Source: Actinomycetota bacterium
GTDB taxonomy: Bacteria; Actinomycetota; Thermoleophilia; Solirubrobacterales; Solirubrobacteraceae
Direction: 5' to 3'
Assembly (NCBI GenBank): GCA_009699505.1
Contig: WLOB01000003.1
Location: forward strand, 1-37,105
Length of the DNA: 37,105 nucleotides
The notes under the pieces were generated by a model that saw nothing but the letters and a program-made list of their open reading frames with translations, did not search any database and was not told the origin of the DNA. The position numbers and the translations under genes are program-made. Shown here in pieces: positions 8,638 through 19,000 of this stretch. How positions within the stretch are numbered: the stretch's first letter is position 1; every line of letters starts with the position of its first letter.

Positions 8638-9855
8638 ATGCCGACCCTGACGAAGAACGATGCGGCGTCGACGGGCCGGTTCCCGTCGGCCGCGGCCGCC
8701 CGGGCACTCCCGCGCGACCTGCGCGGCATCCGCCTCCACGACGTCCCCGTCCCCGACATCGACGGCAGCACGGTCGGGGTCCTCGAGGACCCCCGCCGCG
8801 GCCACCTCGTTGCCTGCGTGCGCGTCGAGGGCGGCTCGTTCGCGATGGCCCCCGCGAGGGAGCAGGAGCAACGCCTCAACCGCTGGGGGTCGCTGGTGGC
8901 GCAGGTCGCGCAGTCCTCGTCGATCATCCGCCGCGTCGGGTTCGTCTCCCGCTCCATTCCGAGCGACTCGAACCGGCAGCTGGACTACTTCGAGAGCGCG
9001 GGGGACCTGGACGCCGGCGCCGACGTGCGCTCGTCCTACCTCGAGCTGCTGCAGCGGTACGAGCGAACCGCCGACCAGCGCGAGGTCCTCGTCTGGATCG
9101 CGTGCGACCGCCCGGGCGGCAAGGCGCTCGACGACCGTCTCGCGCAGCTCGCCGGGGAGGTCTCTCGGCTCTGCGGTCTCCTGGGGCGGGCGCGGATCCA
9201 CGTCACGCAGGTGCTGGACCGCATCGACCTCGCGCTCGCAATTCGAGCTGCGTACGACCCGTGGGGCCGCGCCGATCGCCTTGCGTACGCCCGCGGGATC
9301 CGGGAGGACGCCCCGGAGCGCATCGGGGACCTCCTCGAGATCGCGCCGGCCGACGTCGACCCGCGCTGGCACGAGCTGCGTGCCGACCGCGGCCTTCACC
9401 GCACCGCGTGGGTGAAGCAGTGGCCCCGCACGGAGGTCGGCGCCCTCTTCCTCATGCCCTTGGTGGTGAACCCCAACGTGGTGCGCACGGTGGCATGGGT
9501 CGCGCAGCTCGAAGACCCCTCCGCGTCCCTGAACGACATCAACGCCCAGGCGATCGACGCGCGGTCGGACCAGATGGCGCTGGGACGGATGCAGCAGCGC
9601 CCGACGATCACCCGGCAGCAGAAGTGGGCCGGCGTCTTCGCAAGGGAGCGCGAGCTCGGCGCTGGGCACGCCCGGATCCTGCACAACGCCTACGTCACCA
9701 CCTCGGTGTTCGGCGACGACGTCCGGGCGCTGGATCAGGCGTGGGAGCGCACCCGGCAGAACGCCGCGGCCTCACAGCTGCAGCTGCAGGTCCTCGCCCG
9801 CCGCCAAGCGCAGGCGATCACCCTGACGATGCCGCTCGGGCGGGGGATCCGATGA
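8638..9855 (+). CDS. SCO6880-like soluble domain (conjugal transfer)
   Basis: GVLEDPRRGHLVACVRVEGGSFAMAPAREQEQRLNRWGSLVAQ resembles the middle region of SCO6880-family proteins; ATG directly follows the upstream TAG. Confidence 0.55.
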   Translation: MPTLTKNDAASTGRFPSAAAARALPRDLRGIRLHDVPVPDIDGSTVGVLEDPRRGHLVACVRVEGGSFAMAPAREQEQRLNRWGSLVAQVAQSSSIIRRVGFVSRSIPSDSNRQLDYFESAGDLDAGADVRSSYLELLQRYERTADQREVLVWIACDRPGGKALDDRLAQLAGEVSRLCGLLGRARIHVTQVLDRIDLALAIRAAYDPWGRADRLAYARGIREDAPERIGDLLEIAPADVDPRWHELRADRGLHRTAWVKQWPRTEVGALFLMPLVVNPNVVRTVAWVAQLEDPSASLNDINAQAIDARSDQMALGRMQQRPTITRQQKWAGVFARERELGAGHARILHNAYVTTSVFGDDVRALDQAWERTRQNAAASQLQLQVLARRQAQAITLTMPLGRGIR

Positions 9856-11657
9856 GCACCCCGACCGACCAGCGGCCCGTCGACGTCGCCGAGGCGGCGC
9901 CGGTGGAGTGGTGGGAGCACGAGCACACCCCCGGCGTCGGCGGCCCCGCCGCCCGCGCCGCCGCGCAGAAGGCACGGCGCGCCCGCGAACAGGCCGCCAA
10001 GAAGGCCGACGCGGAGCGCCAGGAGCGGGAGCTCTCCGGACTGTCGCGCGCGGAGCGGCGGCAGCTGCGCCGCGACGTGAAGGCCTCGGAGCGGTTCTAT
10101 CGCGGCCGCATCCGCGCGTACCGACGCGACAGGGCCGCAGCGGCGGCCCGGGCGGAGGCCGCGCACGAATCGCGGCTGCTCGATCAGGTCGTCGACGCGC
10201 TCGGCGACTGGGTTCCGATGTGGGCCGAGCAGCCCCCGCACGAGGCGACCACGGCGAACACCGCGGCGATCTACCCGTTCTACAACGAGGAAGGGCTCGG
10301 GCATCGCGGACCGCTGATCGGCTTGAACGTCACCGGCGGCGGGTCGTTCTCGTTCGACCCCTGGAACCTCTACTCGCGGACGTCCTACACCGAGGAGGCC
10401 TCCGGCCGGCGGCTGATCACCAACGGGAACATGCTCGTGCTCGGCGCGCCGGGCAACGGCAAGTCGGCGCTGGTGAAGACGATGGCCTACCGCCAGGCCG
10501 CGTTCGGGCGGCGTTGCGAGTTCATCGATCCCAAGGGCGAGTACGGCGACGTCGTCCGCGCACTCGAGGGGGTCGTCCTCGCGCTCCGGCCCGGGGGCGA
10601 TCAGGCGCTCAACCCGCTGACCGACGTCGGGGATCCGAGGACCCGCCGCAACCTGTTGGGGTCGCTCACGCGGGCGTTGCTCGGCCGCGCGTTGACGCCG
10701 GTGGAGCAGGCCGGCCTCCTCGCGGCGCTCGCGCAGGCCGACTGGGACGTGCAGGACCGCGAGGTCTGTCTGCCCGACGTCGAGGACGCCCTCCGCGACC
10801 CCGACGAGACCATCGCCGCTGCGGTCAACGGGAGCGCGGAGTTCGCGAAGGAGGCGCTGCGGGACGTGATGCTGACCCTTGGCCTGCTGCGCACCGGCCC
10901 GTTGGCGGGCATGTTCGACCGCGCGACGACGATCCCGGAGGACACCTGGGACCGCAGAGCGATCGCCATCGACCTCTCCGCGGTCGCGCAACTGGCCGGC
11001 GCCGACGATGCCGGCCAGAACGTGCCCCTCGCCGTCACGATGATGTGCTGCTCCGCCTTCCTCACCGCGAAGGCCATCCAGCGCGCGTCGCGGGCTCAAG
11101 AGACGGGGGAGCGGGTCCCGAAGACGCTCCGGGTCAACGACGAGGGCTGGCGCGTCCTCGCGGTGCCGGGCCAGGCGGCGCAGTACCAGTCGGACTTCAA
11201 GCTGCAGCGTGCCTCCGGCGTGGTGAACGTCGTGGTGATGCACCGCTTCTCGGATCTCCGGGCGGCGGGCGACGAAGGGTCGCGGGCCACGAAGCTCGCC
11301 GAGGGGCTTCTCAGCGATGCGGACACGGTCGTGGTCTACAAGCAGGCGGGGGCCGAGATGGCCGACGTCGAGGAGAAGCTCCACCTCACCGAGAGCGAAA
11401 GCACGGTGATCGAGCACCTCGAGCCCGGTCAGGCCCTCTGGATCGTCGGGAAGTGGCGCGGCCTGATCCACCACCTGCGGTCGCAGACCGAGACCGCGCT
11501 GTCGGACACCGACGAGGCTATGAGCTCGGGCCTCCCCGGCGCCGGCGCCGCGACGGCGGGGCCGGCGATCGACGCGCTGGCCACCGCCGGCACCCCCGAC
11601 GTCGAGCGCCTGGTCGACGAGCTCGGCGACGTCGACGCGGCGGACGCGGCCGCGTGA
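9852..11657 (+). CDS. VirB4/TraC-like conjugation ATPase
   Basis: Walker A GAPGNGKSALVKT; FIDPKGEYGDVV; LRVNDEGWRVLAVPG; ATGA overlap with upstream gene. The 851-aa ORF track entry is this frame extended upstream. Confidence 0.85.
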   Translation: MSTPTDQRPVDVAEAAPVEWWEHEHTPGVGGPAARAAAQKARRAREQAAKKADAERQERELSGLSRAERRQLRRDVKASERFYRGRIRAYRRDRAAAAARAEAAHESRLLDQVVDALGDWVPMWAEQPPHEATTANTAAIYPFYNEEGLGHRGPLIGLNVTGGGSFSFDPWNLYSRTSYTEEASGRRLITNGNMLVLGAPGNGKSALVKTMAYRQAAFGRRCEFIDPKGEYGDVVRALEGVVLALRPGGDQALNPLTDVGDPRTRRNLLGSLTRALLGRALTPVEQAGLLAALAQADWDVQDREVCLPDVEDALRDPDETIAAAVNGSAEFAKEALRDVMLTLGLLRTGPLAGMFDRATTIPEDTWDRRAIAIDLSAVAQLAGADDAGQNVPLAVTMMCCSAFLTAKAIQRASRAQETGERVPKTLRVNDEGWRVLAVPGQAAQYQSDFKLQRASGVVNVVVMHRFSDLRAAGDEGSRATKLAEGLLSDADTVVVYKQAGAEMADVEEKLHLTESESTVIEHLEPGQALWIVGKWRGLIHHLRSQTETALSDTDEAMSSGLPGAGAATAGPAIDALATAGTPDVERLVDELGDVDAADAAA

Positions 11658-12904
11658 GCACCGCGGCGATCCCGCTCGGCGGCGGCCGCCGGCGCATGAT
11701 GCGTCGCGTCGGCTGGGGCCTCGGCGGCGCGCCGCTGCTCCTGCTGCTCCTGGTGGTCCTGCTGACCGCGACCACCACGAGCGTCTGCAATCCGTCGAGC
11801 TCGGCGGGCAGCTCGCCCGTCTCGGCGCCGTCGAAGGCGGCGCTGGCCGACATCCCCGGCAACTACCTGCGGCTCTACGTCGCGGCGGGCGAGAAGTACG
11901 GGATCGACTGGTCCGTGCTGGCCGGGATCGGGTGGAAGGAGACCGACCACGGCCGACTGGACGCCCCTGGCGTGACCTCGGGCGCCAACCGATTCGGGTG
12001 CTGCGGCGGCCCGATGCAGTTCTACTTCAAGCCCTACGGCGGCCGGCTGAGGGCCAACGAGAAGAACTCGTCGACCTGGGGCGCGATGTCCGTCGACGGG
12101 AACGGCGACGGGGTCAAGGACGTCTGGGACCCGCAGGACGCCATCCCGGCCGCCGCCCGGTACCTCAAGGCCTCCGGCGCACCCGCGGACTGGCAGCGGG
12201 CGATCTTCGCCTACAACCGCGCCCAGTGGTACGTCGACTCGGTCCTCGGCCGGGCGAGGGAGTACCGCTCCGCAGCGTCCGCCGCGGGCGGGATCACGTC
12301 GGTTCCGATCGCCGCCGACGCCACCACCGGCGCGACGTCGGCCGGGTTCGCGTGCCCGGCGTCCGCCTCGACCGGCGACGGGTCCGCCGGGGACGTCACC
12401 GCGGCGGTCGGGCCGTGGATGAACAAGACCTGGGGCGAGGCGATCGCCGCCGGGATGAAGCCCCTGGGGCACGCCGCCGGCACCCCGTGGTGCCAGATCT
12501 TCGTGCAGAACGTCCTCGAGCAGCTCGGGATCGACCGGCCGACCTCCAACAGCGCCCACTCCTCCGACCCCTACACCTGGGCGACGACGAAGGAGTGGGG
12601 GACCGTCCTGCACGGCCCCGGCAAGCCCGCCTCCGCCGCGCTGCAGCTGCAGCCGGGGGACATCGTCATGTACGGGTCGCCGGGTCTTGCGTCGGCGCAC
12701 ATGAACATGGTCGAGAAGGTCGACGCGCGCGGCGTCGTGGTGGTCGGCGGGAACCAAAGCTGCCCGGGCAAGGGCAACTGCGTCAGCCGCCGCGGCCCCG
12801 TCCGCCTGACCGGCACCGGCGGGCCGCTGCGGTGGAGCTCCGCCGACACCCGACCCATCTGGGCGATCGTCCGGCCGCCCGCCCCGAAGGGCGTGCGCGC
12901 ATGA
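11654..12904 (+). CDS. Membrane-anchored peptidoglycan hydrolase: SLT-like domain plus CHAP/NlpC-P60-like domain (VirB1 role)
   Basis: GTG start overlaps upstream TGA; WSVLAGIGWKETDHGRLDAPGVTSGANRFGCCGGPMQF; C-terminal GTPWCQIFVQNVLEQLGI...LQPGDIVMYGSPGLASAHMNMVEKV. Confidence 0.8.
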   Translation: MSTAAIPLGGGRRRMMRRVGWGLGGAPLLLLLLVVLLTATTTSVCNPSSSAGSSPVSAPSKAALADIPGNYLRLYVAAGEKYGIDWSVLAGIGWKETDHGRLDAPGVTSGANRFGCCGGPMQFYFKPYGGRLRANEKNSSTWGAMSVDGNGDGVKDVWDPQDAIPAAARYLKASGAPADWQRAIFAYNRAQWYVDSVLGRAREYRSAASAAGGITSVPIAADATTGATSAGFACPASASTGDGSAGDVTAAVGPWMNKTWGEAIAAGMKPLGHAAGTPWCQIFVQNVLEQLGIDRPTSNSAHSSDPYTWATTKEWGTVLHGPGKPASAALQLQPGDIVMYGSPGLASAHMNMVEKVDARGVVVVGGNQSCPGKGNCVSRRGPVRLTGTGGPLRWSSADTRPIWAIVRPPAPKGVRA

Positions 12905-13389
12905 AACGCACCCTCGCGATCGTCGCCGCCGTGGTGATCGCCGCGGCCCTGGCGATCGTCGCCACCCGCCCGGGCTCGCCGACGTCGACAAGCTCGGCGA
13001 CGACGACGGTGGCGACCGCCACGACCCCGGCGGGGGCGTCGGCGCCGCGGATCTCGCAGGCCGCGATCGACGCGCAACACGACGAAGTGACCGCGCCCGA
13101 GCGCGGCCGCATCGCTCGCACCCGGCTCCTCGACGCCACCCTCGTCACCGCTGCGCAGGCGCACGGCGTCTCGATCACCGCCGGCACGGCCCGCGCCAGC
13201 GACCGCGCCTGGCAGGACATGGTCATCACCGCGGCGCCGGATCTAACGGTCCGCGAGATCGCGTCGGCCGTCTCCCGCATCTGCAGCGCCCTGAACGACC
13301 CGTGCGAGCGCCGCGACTACCGCTTCCTGATCCAGACCCCGACCGGGCAGGCCGTCGTGCCCGCCCGGCTGATCCACCCAAAGGACTGA
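12901..13389 (+). CDS. Small secreted/lipoprotein-like conjugation accessory protein
   Basis: ATGA overlap; N-terminal hydrophobic MKRTLAIVAAVVIAAALAIVATRPGSPTS. Confidence 0.65.
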   Translation: MKRTLAIVAAVVIAAALAIVATRPGSPTSTSSATTTVATATTPAGASAPRISQAAIDAQHDEVTAPERGRIARTRLLDATLVTAAQAHGVSITAGTARASDRAWQDMVITAAPDLTVREIASAVSRICSALNDPCERRDYRFLIQTPTGQAVVPARLIHPKD

Positions 13390-13440
13390 ACCCCCAATGC
13401 CCGTCCCCGCTGTCCACATCCCGACGCGAAAGGGCCTCCG

Positions 13441-15528
13441 ATGAGCGTCCGCCCGTCCGACATCTCCCGCCCGCGCGACGACTCCGCGCTGGGCATCTTC
13501 CGCCGCGCGATTACCTGGACGGCGCTCATCGCGGCGATCGTCTTCGTGCTCCTGACCGGCGTGCAGCTGGCCTCCCTGATCGACGGTGCACCGCGCCCGG
13601 CGTTCACTATCCGTGGATCGCTCGGCGAGCTGGTCGACCTCGCCAACCCCGACCAACCCCTCTCGCGGAAGGTCGCTTTGGGCGGCGGTCTGCTCGTCAT
13701 GGGCCTCGCGATGGCCGCGCTCCTGACGTCGATCACCAGCCAGGTCCTCAAGACCTCCGGCCTCGCCGAGCAGGACCGCCGTATGAAGGCGCAGCTCGAC
13801 GGCGCACAGTGGGCCACGCACGAGGACCTCGCGCCGCTCCTCGTGCAGCCCGGGCAGCAGCACAACCGCGTGGTGCTCGGCTACCCGCGTGGCACGACGC
13901 GACGGCCGACGGGCGAGCTGGCGGCCGTCGAGGCGGGGCATTCCGCGCTCGTCGTCGCTCCGACCGGCCAGGGCAAGACGGAGTCGGTGATGGCCCCGGC
14001 GATCCTCGACTGGGACGGCCCCGTCGTCGCGATCAGCATCAAGCGGGACCTGTACGACCTGACCGCGGGGCACCGCGTCACGCAGGGCGAGGTGCGGGTT
14101 CTCGATCCCGCGGGGGTCACAAGCCCCACAGAGGTGCACCACGCGTTTTGGAATCCGCTTCCAGCGTCGCGCGAGTGGCGTGCAGCGCGGCTGCTAGCCG
14201 ATCAGATGGCCGGGGTCGGCCAGCGCGGGACGCAGCAGAGCGACGCCGGCCAGTACTTCGCCGAGGCCTCCGGGCAGCTGCTCGCCGGCCTGTTCTTCGC
14301 TGCTGCGCACTCCGACGAGCCGTCGATGCAGACGGTCTCCGGATGGCTTGAGGACCCCGCCAAGACGATCACGGATCTCGAGATCCTGCTCACGAAGGTG
14401 ATGGAGGACCCCGAGACCGATCCGGAGGTCCGCGACAACTGCGTCTACGCGATGACGATGGTCCGCGTCGGCCTCGGCGGCAACGACCCCAAGAGCATCG
14501 AGCAGATCCGCCGAAGCGCGCTGGGCGTGATCCGCGCATGGGCCGACCACAGGCTCGGCCGTGTCGAGACGGACGACCCCGGCGTCCTCGGCCCTGACTG
14601 GCTGTGGGCCACACCCGGCGACGGCGAGCACCGGGGCCAGAACCGCACCCTCTACATCATGGGTCCCGACGCCGAGCAAGGCACCTACGAGGCCATGTTC
14701 GTCGGCGCCGTCGCGTCGATCTACAACGCCTACGCCCGCGCCATGATGGCCGGCGGCAAGAACGCCCCGAAGAAGCGCCTGCTGCTCGTCCTCGACGAGG
14801 TCGACAAGACCGCCCCGATCCCGAAGCTCGACACCTGGGTCACCGCCGCCCGCGGCCTCGGGATCAACCTCGTCATCGCGTGCCAGAACCTCGCGCAGCT
14901 CGACACCGTGTGGGGCCGCGAGAAGGCCGAGACGATCGTCTCCGGCCCCCGTGTGCGCATGTTCGGCCCCGGGCTCGCCGACCCGCAGACGCTGCGCTAC
15001 GTCGAGCAGATCTCCGGTCAAACCGGCGTCGTGTCGGAGAACGAGTCGCGCAACCCGTTCCTGCTGCAGGTCGCGACGTCGAGGCAGACGAACACGACGT
15101 GGCGGCCGCTGATTCCGCAGAACGAGGCCGCCGGCCTCGACCCGTTCACCGCGCTGACGTTCTACGGGGCGCTGCCGCCGTTTCAGGTGACGTGGCGCTC
15201 CGGTCACAACGACCCGGAGTTGAAGGCGCAGCAGCAGCTCACGCCCCCCGCCCCGCAAGAACTCGGCGACGGGGTGGATCTTGACCGTGGCGACCTGGGC
15301 GACGATGCCGGCGGCTGGTCCCGCCCGGCTCCCCCGCCTGCTGGCGATCGGTTCCCGAACAACGTCCCGCCGGAGGCCTACGACGACAGCGACGACGACG
15401 CCATGCCCGCCGACTACGACGCCGGCCACGAGAGCGCCGACGCGATGCTCGACCACGACTCCGACGACACCTACGACGACGAGTCCGACAACGACGACGA
15501 CCTCGGCGTCGGCGCCCTCGCCGCCTGA
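13441..15528 (+). CDS. VirD4/TraG-type coupling protein with acidic Asp-rich C-terminal tail
   Basis: VVAPTGQGKTESVMAPAILDWDGPVVAISIKRDLYDLT; LLLVLDEVDKTAPIPKLDTWVTAARGLGINLVIACQNLAQL; tail DDSDDDAMPADYDAG...DSDDTYDDESDNDDD. Confidence 0.9.
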   Translation: MSVRPSDISRPRDDSALGIFRRAITWTALIAAIVFVLLTGVQLASLIDGAPRPAFTIRGSLGELVDLANPDQPLSRKVALGGGLLVMGLAMAALLTSITSQVLKTSGLAEQDRRMKAQLDGAQWATHEDLAPLLVQPGQQHNRVVLGYPRGTTRRPTGELAAVEAGHSALVVAPTGQGKTESVMAPAILDWDGPVVAISIKRDLYDLTAGHRVTQGEVRVLDPAGVTSPTEVHHAFWNPLPASREWRAARLLADQMAGVGQRGTQQSDAGQYFAEASGQLLAGLFFAAAHSDEPSMQTVSGWLEDPAKTITDLEILLTKVMEDPETDPEVRDNCVYAMTMVRVGLGGNDPKSIEQIRRSALGVIRAWADHRLGRVETDDPGVLGPDWLWATPGDGEHRGQNRTLYIMGPDAEQGTYEAMFVGAVASIYNAYARAMMAGGKNAPKKRLLLVLDEVDKTAPIPKLDTWVTAARGLGINLVIACQNLAQLDTVWGREKAETIVSGPRVRMFGPGLADPQTLRYVEQISGQTGVVSENESRNPFLLQVATSRQTNTTWRPLIPQNEAAGLDPFTALTFYGALPPFQVTWRSGHNDPELKAQQQLTPPAPQELGDGVDLDRGDLGDDAGGWSRPAPPPAGDRFPNNVPPEAYDDSDDDAMPADYDAGHESADAMLDHDSDDTYDDESDNDDDLGVGALAA

Positions 15529-15548
15529 GAACCAGAACGGGAGACCTC

Positions 15549-15947
15549 ATGCTGTCCACCACCACGATCGTCGGGCGCCTCGCGCAGGCCCCGACCATGC
15601 GGCAGACGCCCTCGGGCAAGGACGTCGCCACCCTGCGCGTCGCCGTCTCTGACCACCTCCTCGCCGACACCCGCTACGTCGATATCGACCAGTGGGACCA
15701 GGCCGCGCACCACGCCTGCGAGCACCTCACCATCGGCCAGGAAATCGCCGCCGAAGGCATCCTCGACGCCCACCCCTACACCACCAGCGACGGCGAGCTC
15801 CGCGTCGGCTGGAACCTCTTGAGGCCCCGCGTCGAATGGGGCCCCAAACCGCTGCGGGACGTCTCGACGGCACGGATGATGGACGAGGCACGCAGGCGCC
15901 GCGAAGCTCTGCAGAACGTCGGCGCGCTACCTGACGACGCCGCCTGA
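15549..15947 (+). CDS. ssb: Single-stranded DNA-binding protein
   Basis: TTTIVGRLAQAPTMRQTPSGKDVATLRVAVSDH...YVDIDQWDQAAHHACEHLTIGQEIAAEGIL, an SSB OB-fold pattern. Confidence 0.85.
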   Translation: MLSTTTIVGRLAQAPTMRQTPSGKDVATLRVAVSDHLLADTRYVDIDQWDQAAHHACEHLTIGQEIAAEGILDAHPYTTSDGELRVGWNLLRPRVEWGPKPLRDVSTARMMDEARRRREALQNVGALPDDAA

Positions 15948-15975
15948 CCGCGGACCGGCCGAGAATCGAACACTG

Positions 15976-16001
15976 TCGGGGGCCGCGCAAGCGGCCCCCG
16001 A
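15976..16001. terminator. Bidirectional terminator-like hairpin between ssb and the convergent relaxase gene
   Basis: Perfect 11-bp stem TCGGGGGCCGC-GCAA-GCGGCCCCCGA with a GNRA-type loop; lacks a strong T tract. Confidence 0.75.
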
Positions 16002-16062
16002 CTCGTTCTCCGCCAAGCGACACCAGCTCGGGCGGACCTTCCGTAAGGGACGGTCGCGACCG

Positions 16063-19000
16063 CTAGTAGCCGAGGCCGTGGCCAAGGTCGCGCGAGCGCT
16101 CGACCTGCCGCTCACGCTCGCGCACGATCTCTTGCTGCGGCCGGCTGAGCTCCATTCCACGATCCGCGCGCCAGAGCGCAAGATCGCGCTGCGGCGCGCC
16201 GGTGGTCTGCACCCACCGTCCCGGTGCCTCAGGCTGATTCCGGACGACGTCGGCGACCGCGATCCGGCCGGCGAGCTGGTCGTACTGCCGCCGCTCCTGG
16301 TCTGTCGCGAGATCGTCTCGACGCCCGAGAAGACGGGTCATCCGCGGCTGATCCAACGCCGCGGGTCCCGTCCTCACGACCTCCCGCTCGACCGCCACCG
16401 TGTTCTGCCTCGCCGCGACCGCATCGAGCCTGCGGCCGTCAAGCTCGTGCAGGACCTCGTCGACCGGACGGCCTCCGTGCTCCCGCTCGAACACCCCAAC
16501 ATTGTCCAGCGCGCGCTTCTGCTCGCGAGAGGCCTCGCCGATCTGCTCCGTCAGCTCCTCGCGACGGGTGCCCCACGCCTCGGCGGCGGCGAATCGCAGC
16601 CGCGACGGCTGCTTCGCCTCGTGAGCGACGAGCTCGGCCCGCAGGCGGTCGAGGCGCTGCCCGGTGTCGAAGGCGTCGGCCCGGACCGTCTTCGCGCGCT
16701 CGAGCGCCGGATCGCCACCCAGCTGCTTGTACGCCTCGCGCGCGCCGCGCAGATCCCGGATCGCCTGAGCAAGCTGCCGCTGGTGGACCGTCGGCGTGAT
16801 CCTCCGAGGCGCCGCGCGTTCCGGCGCCCGCTCGACCGCCGGCGCCTGCCGGTCAAGCCACCGCACCACCGCCGGATGCCCCGTCCCAAGCTGCTGCGCC
16901 GCGCTGAGCGCCAGGCCTCGCACGCGGTCCTCCCGCTCGTGGGCCTCGCGCTGCGCAAGGGCGGGCCGCTCGTGCTCCGGCACGCTGAGCGGGTCCATCC
17001 GACGGGTGGAGCGGTCGATCTGCATCCCGTGCACCCGATCGAGGACCTCGAGCAGCCCGTCGAGGTATCTCTCCACGGGCTCGCGGTCCCGACGGATCCG
17101 GGCCTGCGTCTCGTCCGCGTCGCCGACGTCGACGAGCTCGAGGCCGGCAAGCCGGTCGTCGAGGCGCTGCAGCTGCCGCTCGTCCCGCTCGACACCCTGC
17201 CGCACGGCGTCCTCCATCAGCCCACGGTCCGCGCGGGATCCGTCGGGGTCCTGCTCGGCGAGCAACCGCCTCGCGTCGTCGACCCGGGCCTGCAGCTGGT
17301 CGCGCTCGGCGAGCAGCTGCGCGTCACCACGGGCGTCGCGGGACCCGGCCCACGCGCCGCGGACCTCGCGGTCCAGACGGGTCAGGCGCGTCATCGCCTC
17401 CCGCGCCTCCGTGAGGAGGGCGTGGCGGTGCTCGTCGATCTCCGAATCCGACATCCGGTCCAGCCGCCCCGGATCCAGGGCGGCGCGGTTCTCGATCGCG
17501 ATCGCGGCCTCATGGTCCCGGCGCTCCGCCATCCCGCGCACCAGTCGCTCGAGGCCCTGCGGTCGGCTGTCGGCGACCGTGACGAGCTCCGCGCGGTCGC
17601 GGGTGCGGGTCAGGCCGACGTAGGCAAGATTCCGACCCAGTCGCGTCGGGTCCGGCGCGAAGAGGATCGACCGGTCCACCGTCATTCCCTGCGCCTTGTG
17701 CACCGTGCGCGCGTAGGCGTGCTCCACGGCGCGCCCGTCGGCGCCGGGCTCGAGCACGGCGCGCGGCAGCCGCACCTCCTGGCCGCGTCTGCTGCCGGCG
17801 ACCGCCCGGGCGGTGATCCCGTCGGCGCCGACATCGAGGACCTCGAACCGCTCGCCGTTCTCGATCGTCCGCCCCGCACTGCCCTCCTCGCGAACCGTCG
17901 CGGTGGCCACCAGGCGGTCGCCGGGCGCGGCGAGCATCCCGCCATACTCCCGCTCCCTGGACCGGTCGATCCCACCGCGGTCGACGACCACTCGGCGCAG
18001 CTGCTCGTTCAGCTCCCGCCGGTGCGTGTTCTCCGGCGCCATCACCACCAGCCGGTCAACGTCGCCGCCGACGGCCTCGAGCGCCCGCTCGTACCGGCCG
18101 ACGGCGGCGCTGTAGGCGTCCTCGACCGTCGGCTGGATCTCGATGCGGTCGTGCTGGTCCGCCCACCGCGTCCACCCCGACACGTCGCCGCGGTGCAGCT
18201 GATTCAGCCGGTCGCGCTCGACCTCGTCGCGCTGGCGATGCACCTCGGTCAACTGCAACACCGGGGCATTCTGGTGCTCGGCGAGATACCGAAACCAGCC
18301 GCCCGCGCCGACGGCCTGCAGCTGTACGTCGTCGCCGATCGCCACGACCTTCGCCCCCCGCTCCGCCGCCCGCGCCAGCAATGGCGCGATCTCCTTCGTC
18401 TGCGCCATCCCGGCCTCGTCGACGAGCACCACGGTCCGGTGATCCATCGTCCGCATCACCTTCGAGAACTCCCCATCCCCCAGCGCGGTCCGCGCAAGGG
18501 AGTCGCGCTGCTTCAGGCCGACGTCGTCGAGCTCGGCAAGCGCTTGCAGCGTCGGCGCGACACCCACGACCTTGAGGCCGTGCGCCTCGAACTCGCGCCG
18601 CACGAGCCCCGCAATTGTGGTCTTGCCCGCGCCGGCCCGGGCCCGGATGACCTCCACCCCGTGCCCGGAGGTGAGGACCTGGTCGAGCACGCGGCGCTGC
18701 TCGGTCGAGAGGGCGTGCCCGTCCGGGGTGACGGTGGGCGCCTCGTAGCCGTCCGTCTCGATCCGCGGAGCGGTCGTCTCGGCCATGCGGCCGATCGTGG
18801 CGTCGGCGACGCGCTGCTCGAGCTGCAGGTGCCGCTGCGTCGTCCACCGCGGCCGCTCACCGCCCGTGACCTGCGCCAGACGGGCGTCGTCGAACACCCG
18901 GCCGAGGGCCTGTCCGACCTCCTCGGCCGTGTAGCCCTCGGGCACCGACATCGCGGCCTGCCGGACGGCCCGGGCGTCCTCCGTCGACCGCTCCGCGGTC

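Noticed and set aside
9735-11474. 579-aa - strand ORF over the VirB4-like gene
   Set aside because: Antisense shadow; no motifs.
9908-11653. N-terminal part of the 998-aa ORF (9908-12904)
   Set aside because: Upstream extension through the VirB4 gene in another frame; the real hydrolase gene starts at GTG 11654.
14194-15456. 420-aa - strand ORF over the coupling protein gene
   Set aside because: Antisense shadow of VirD4/TraG.
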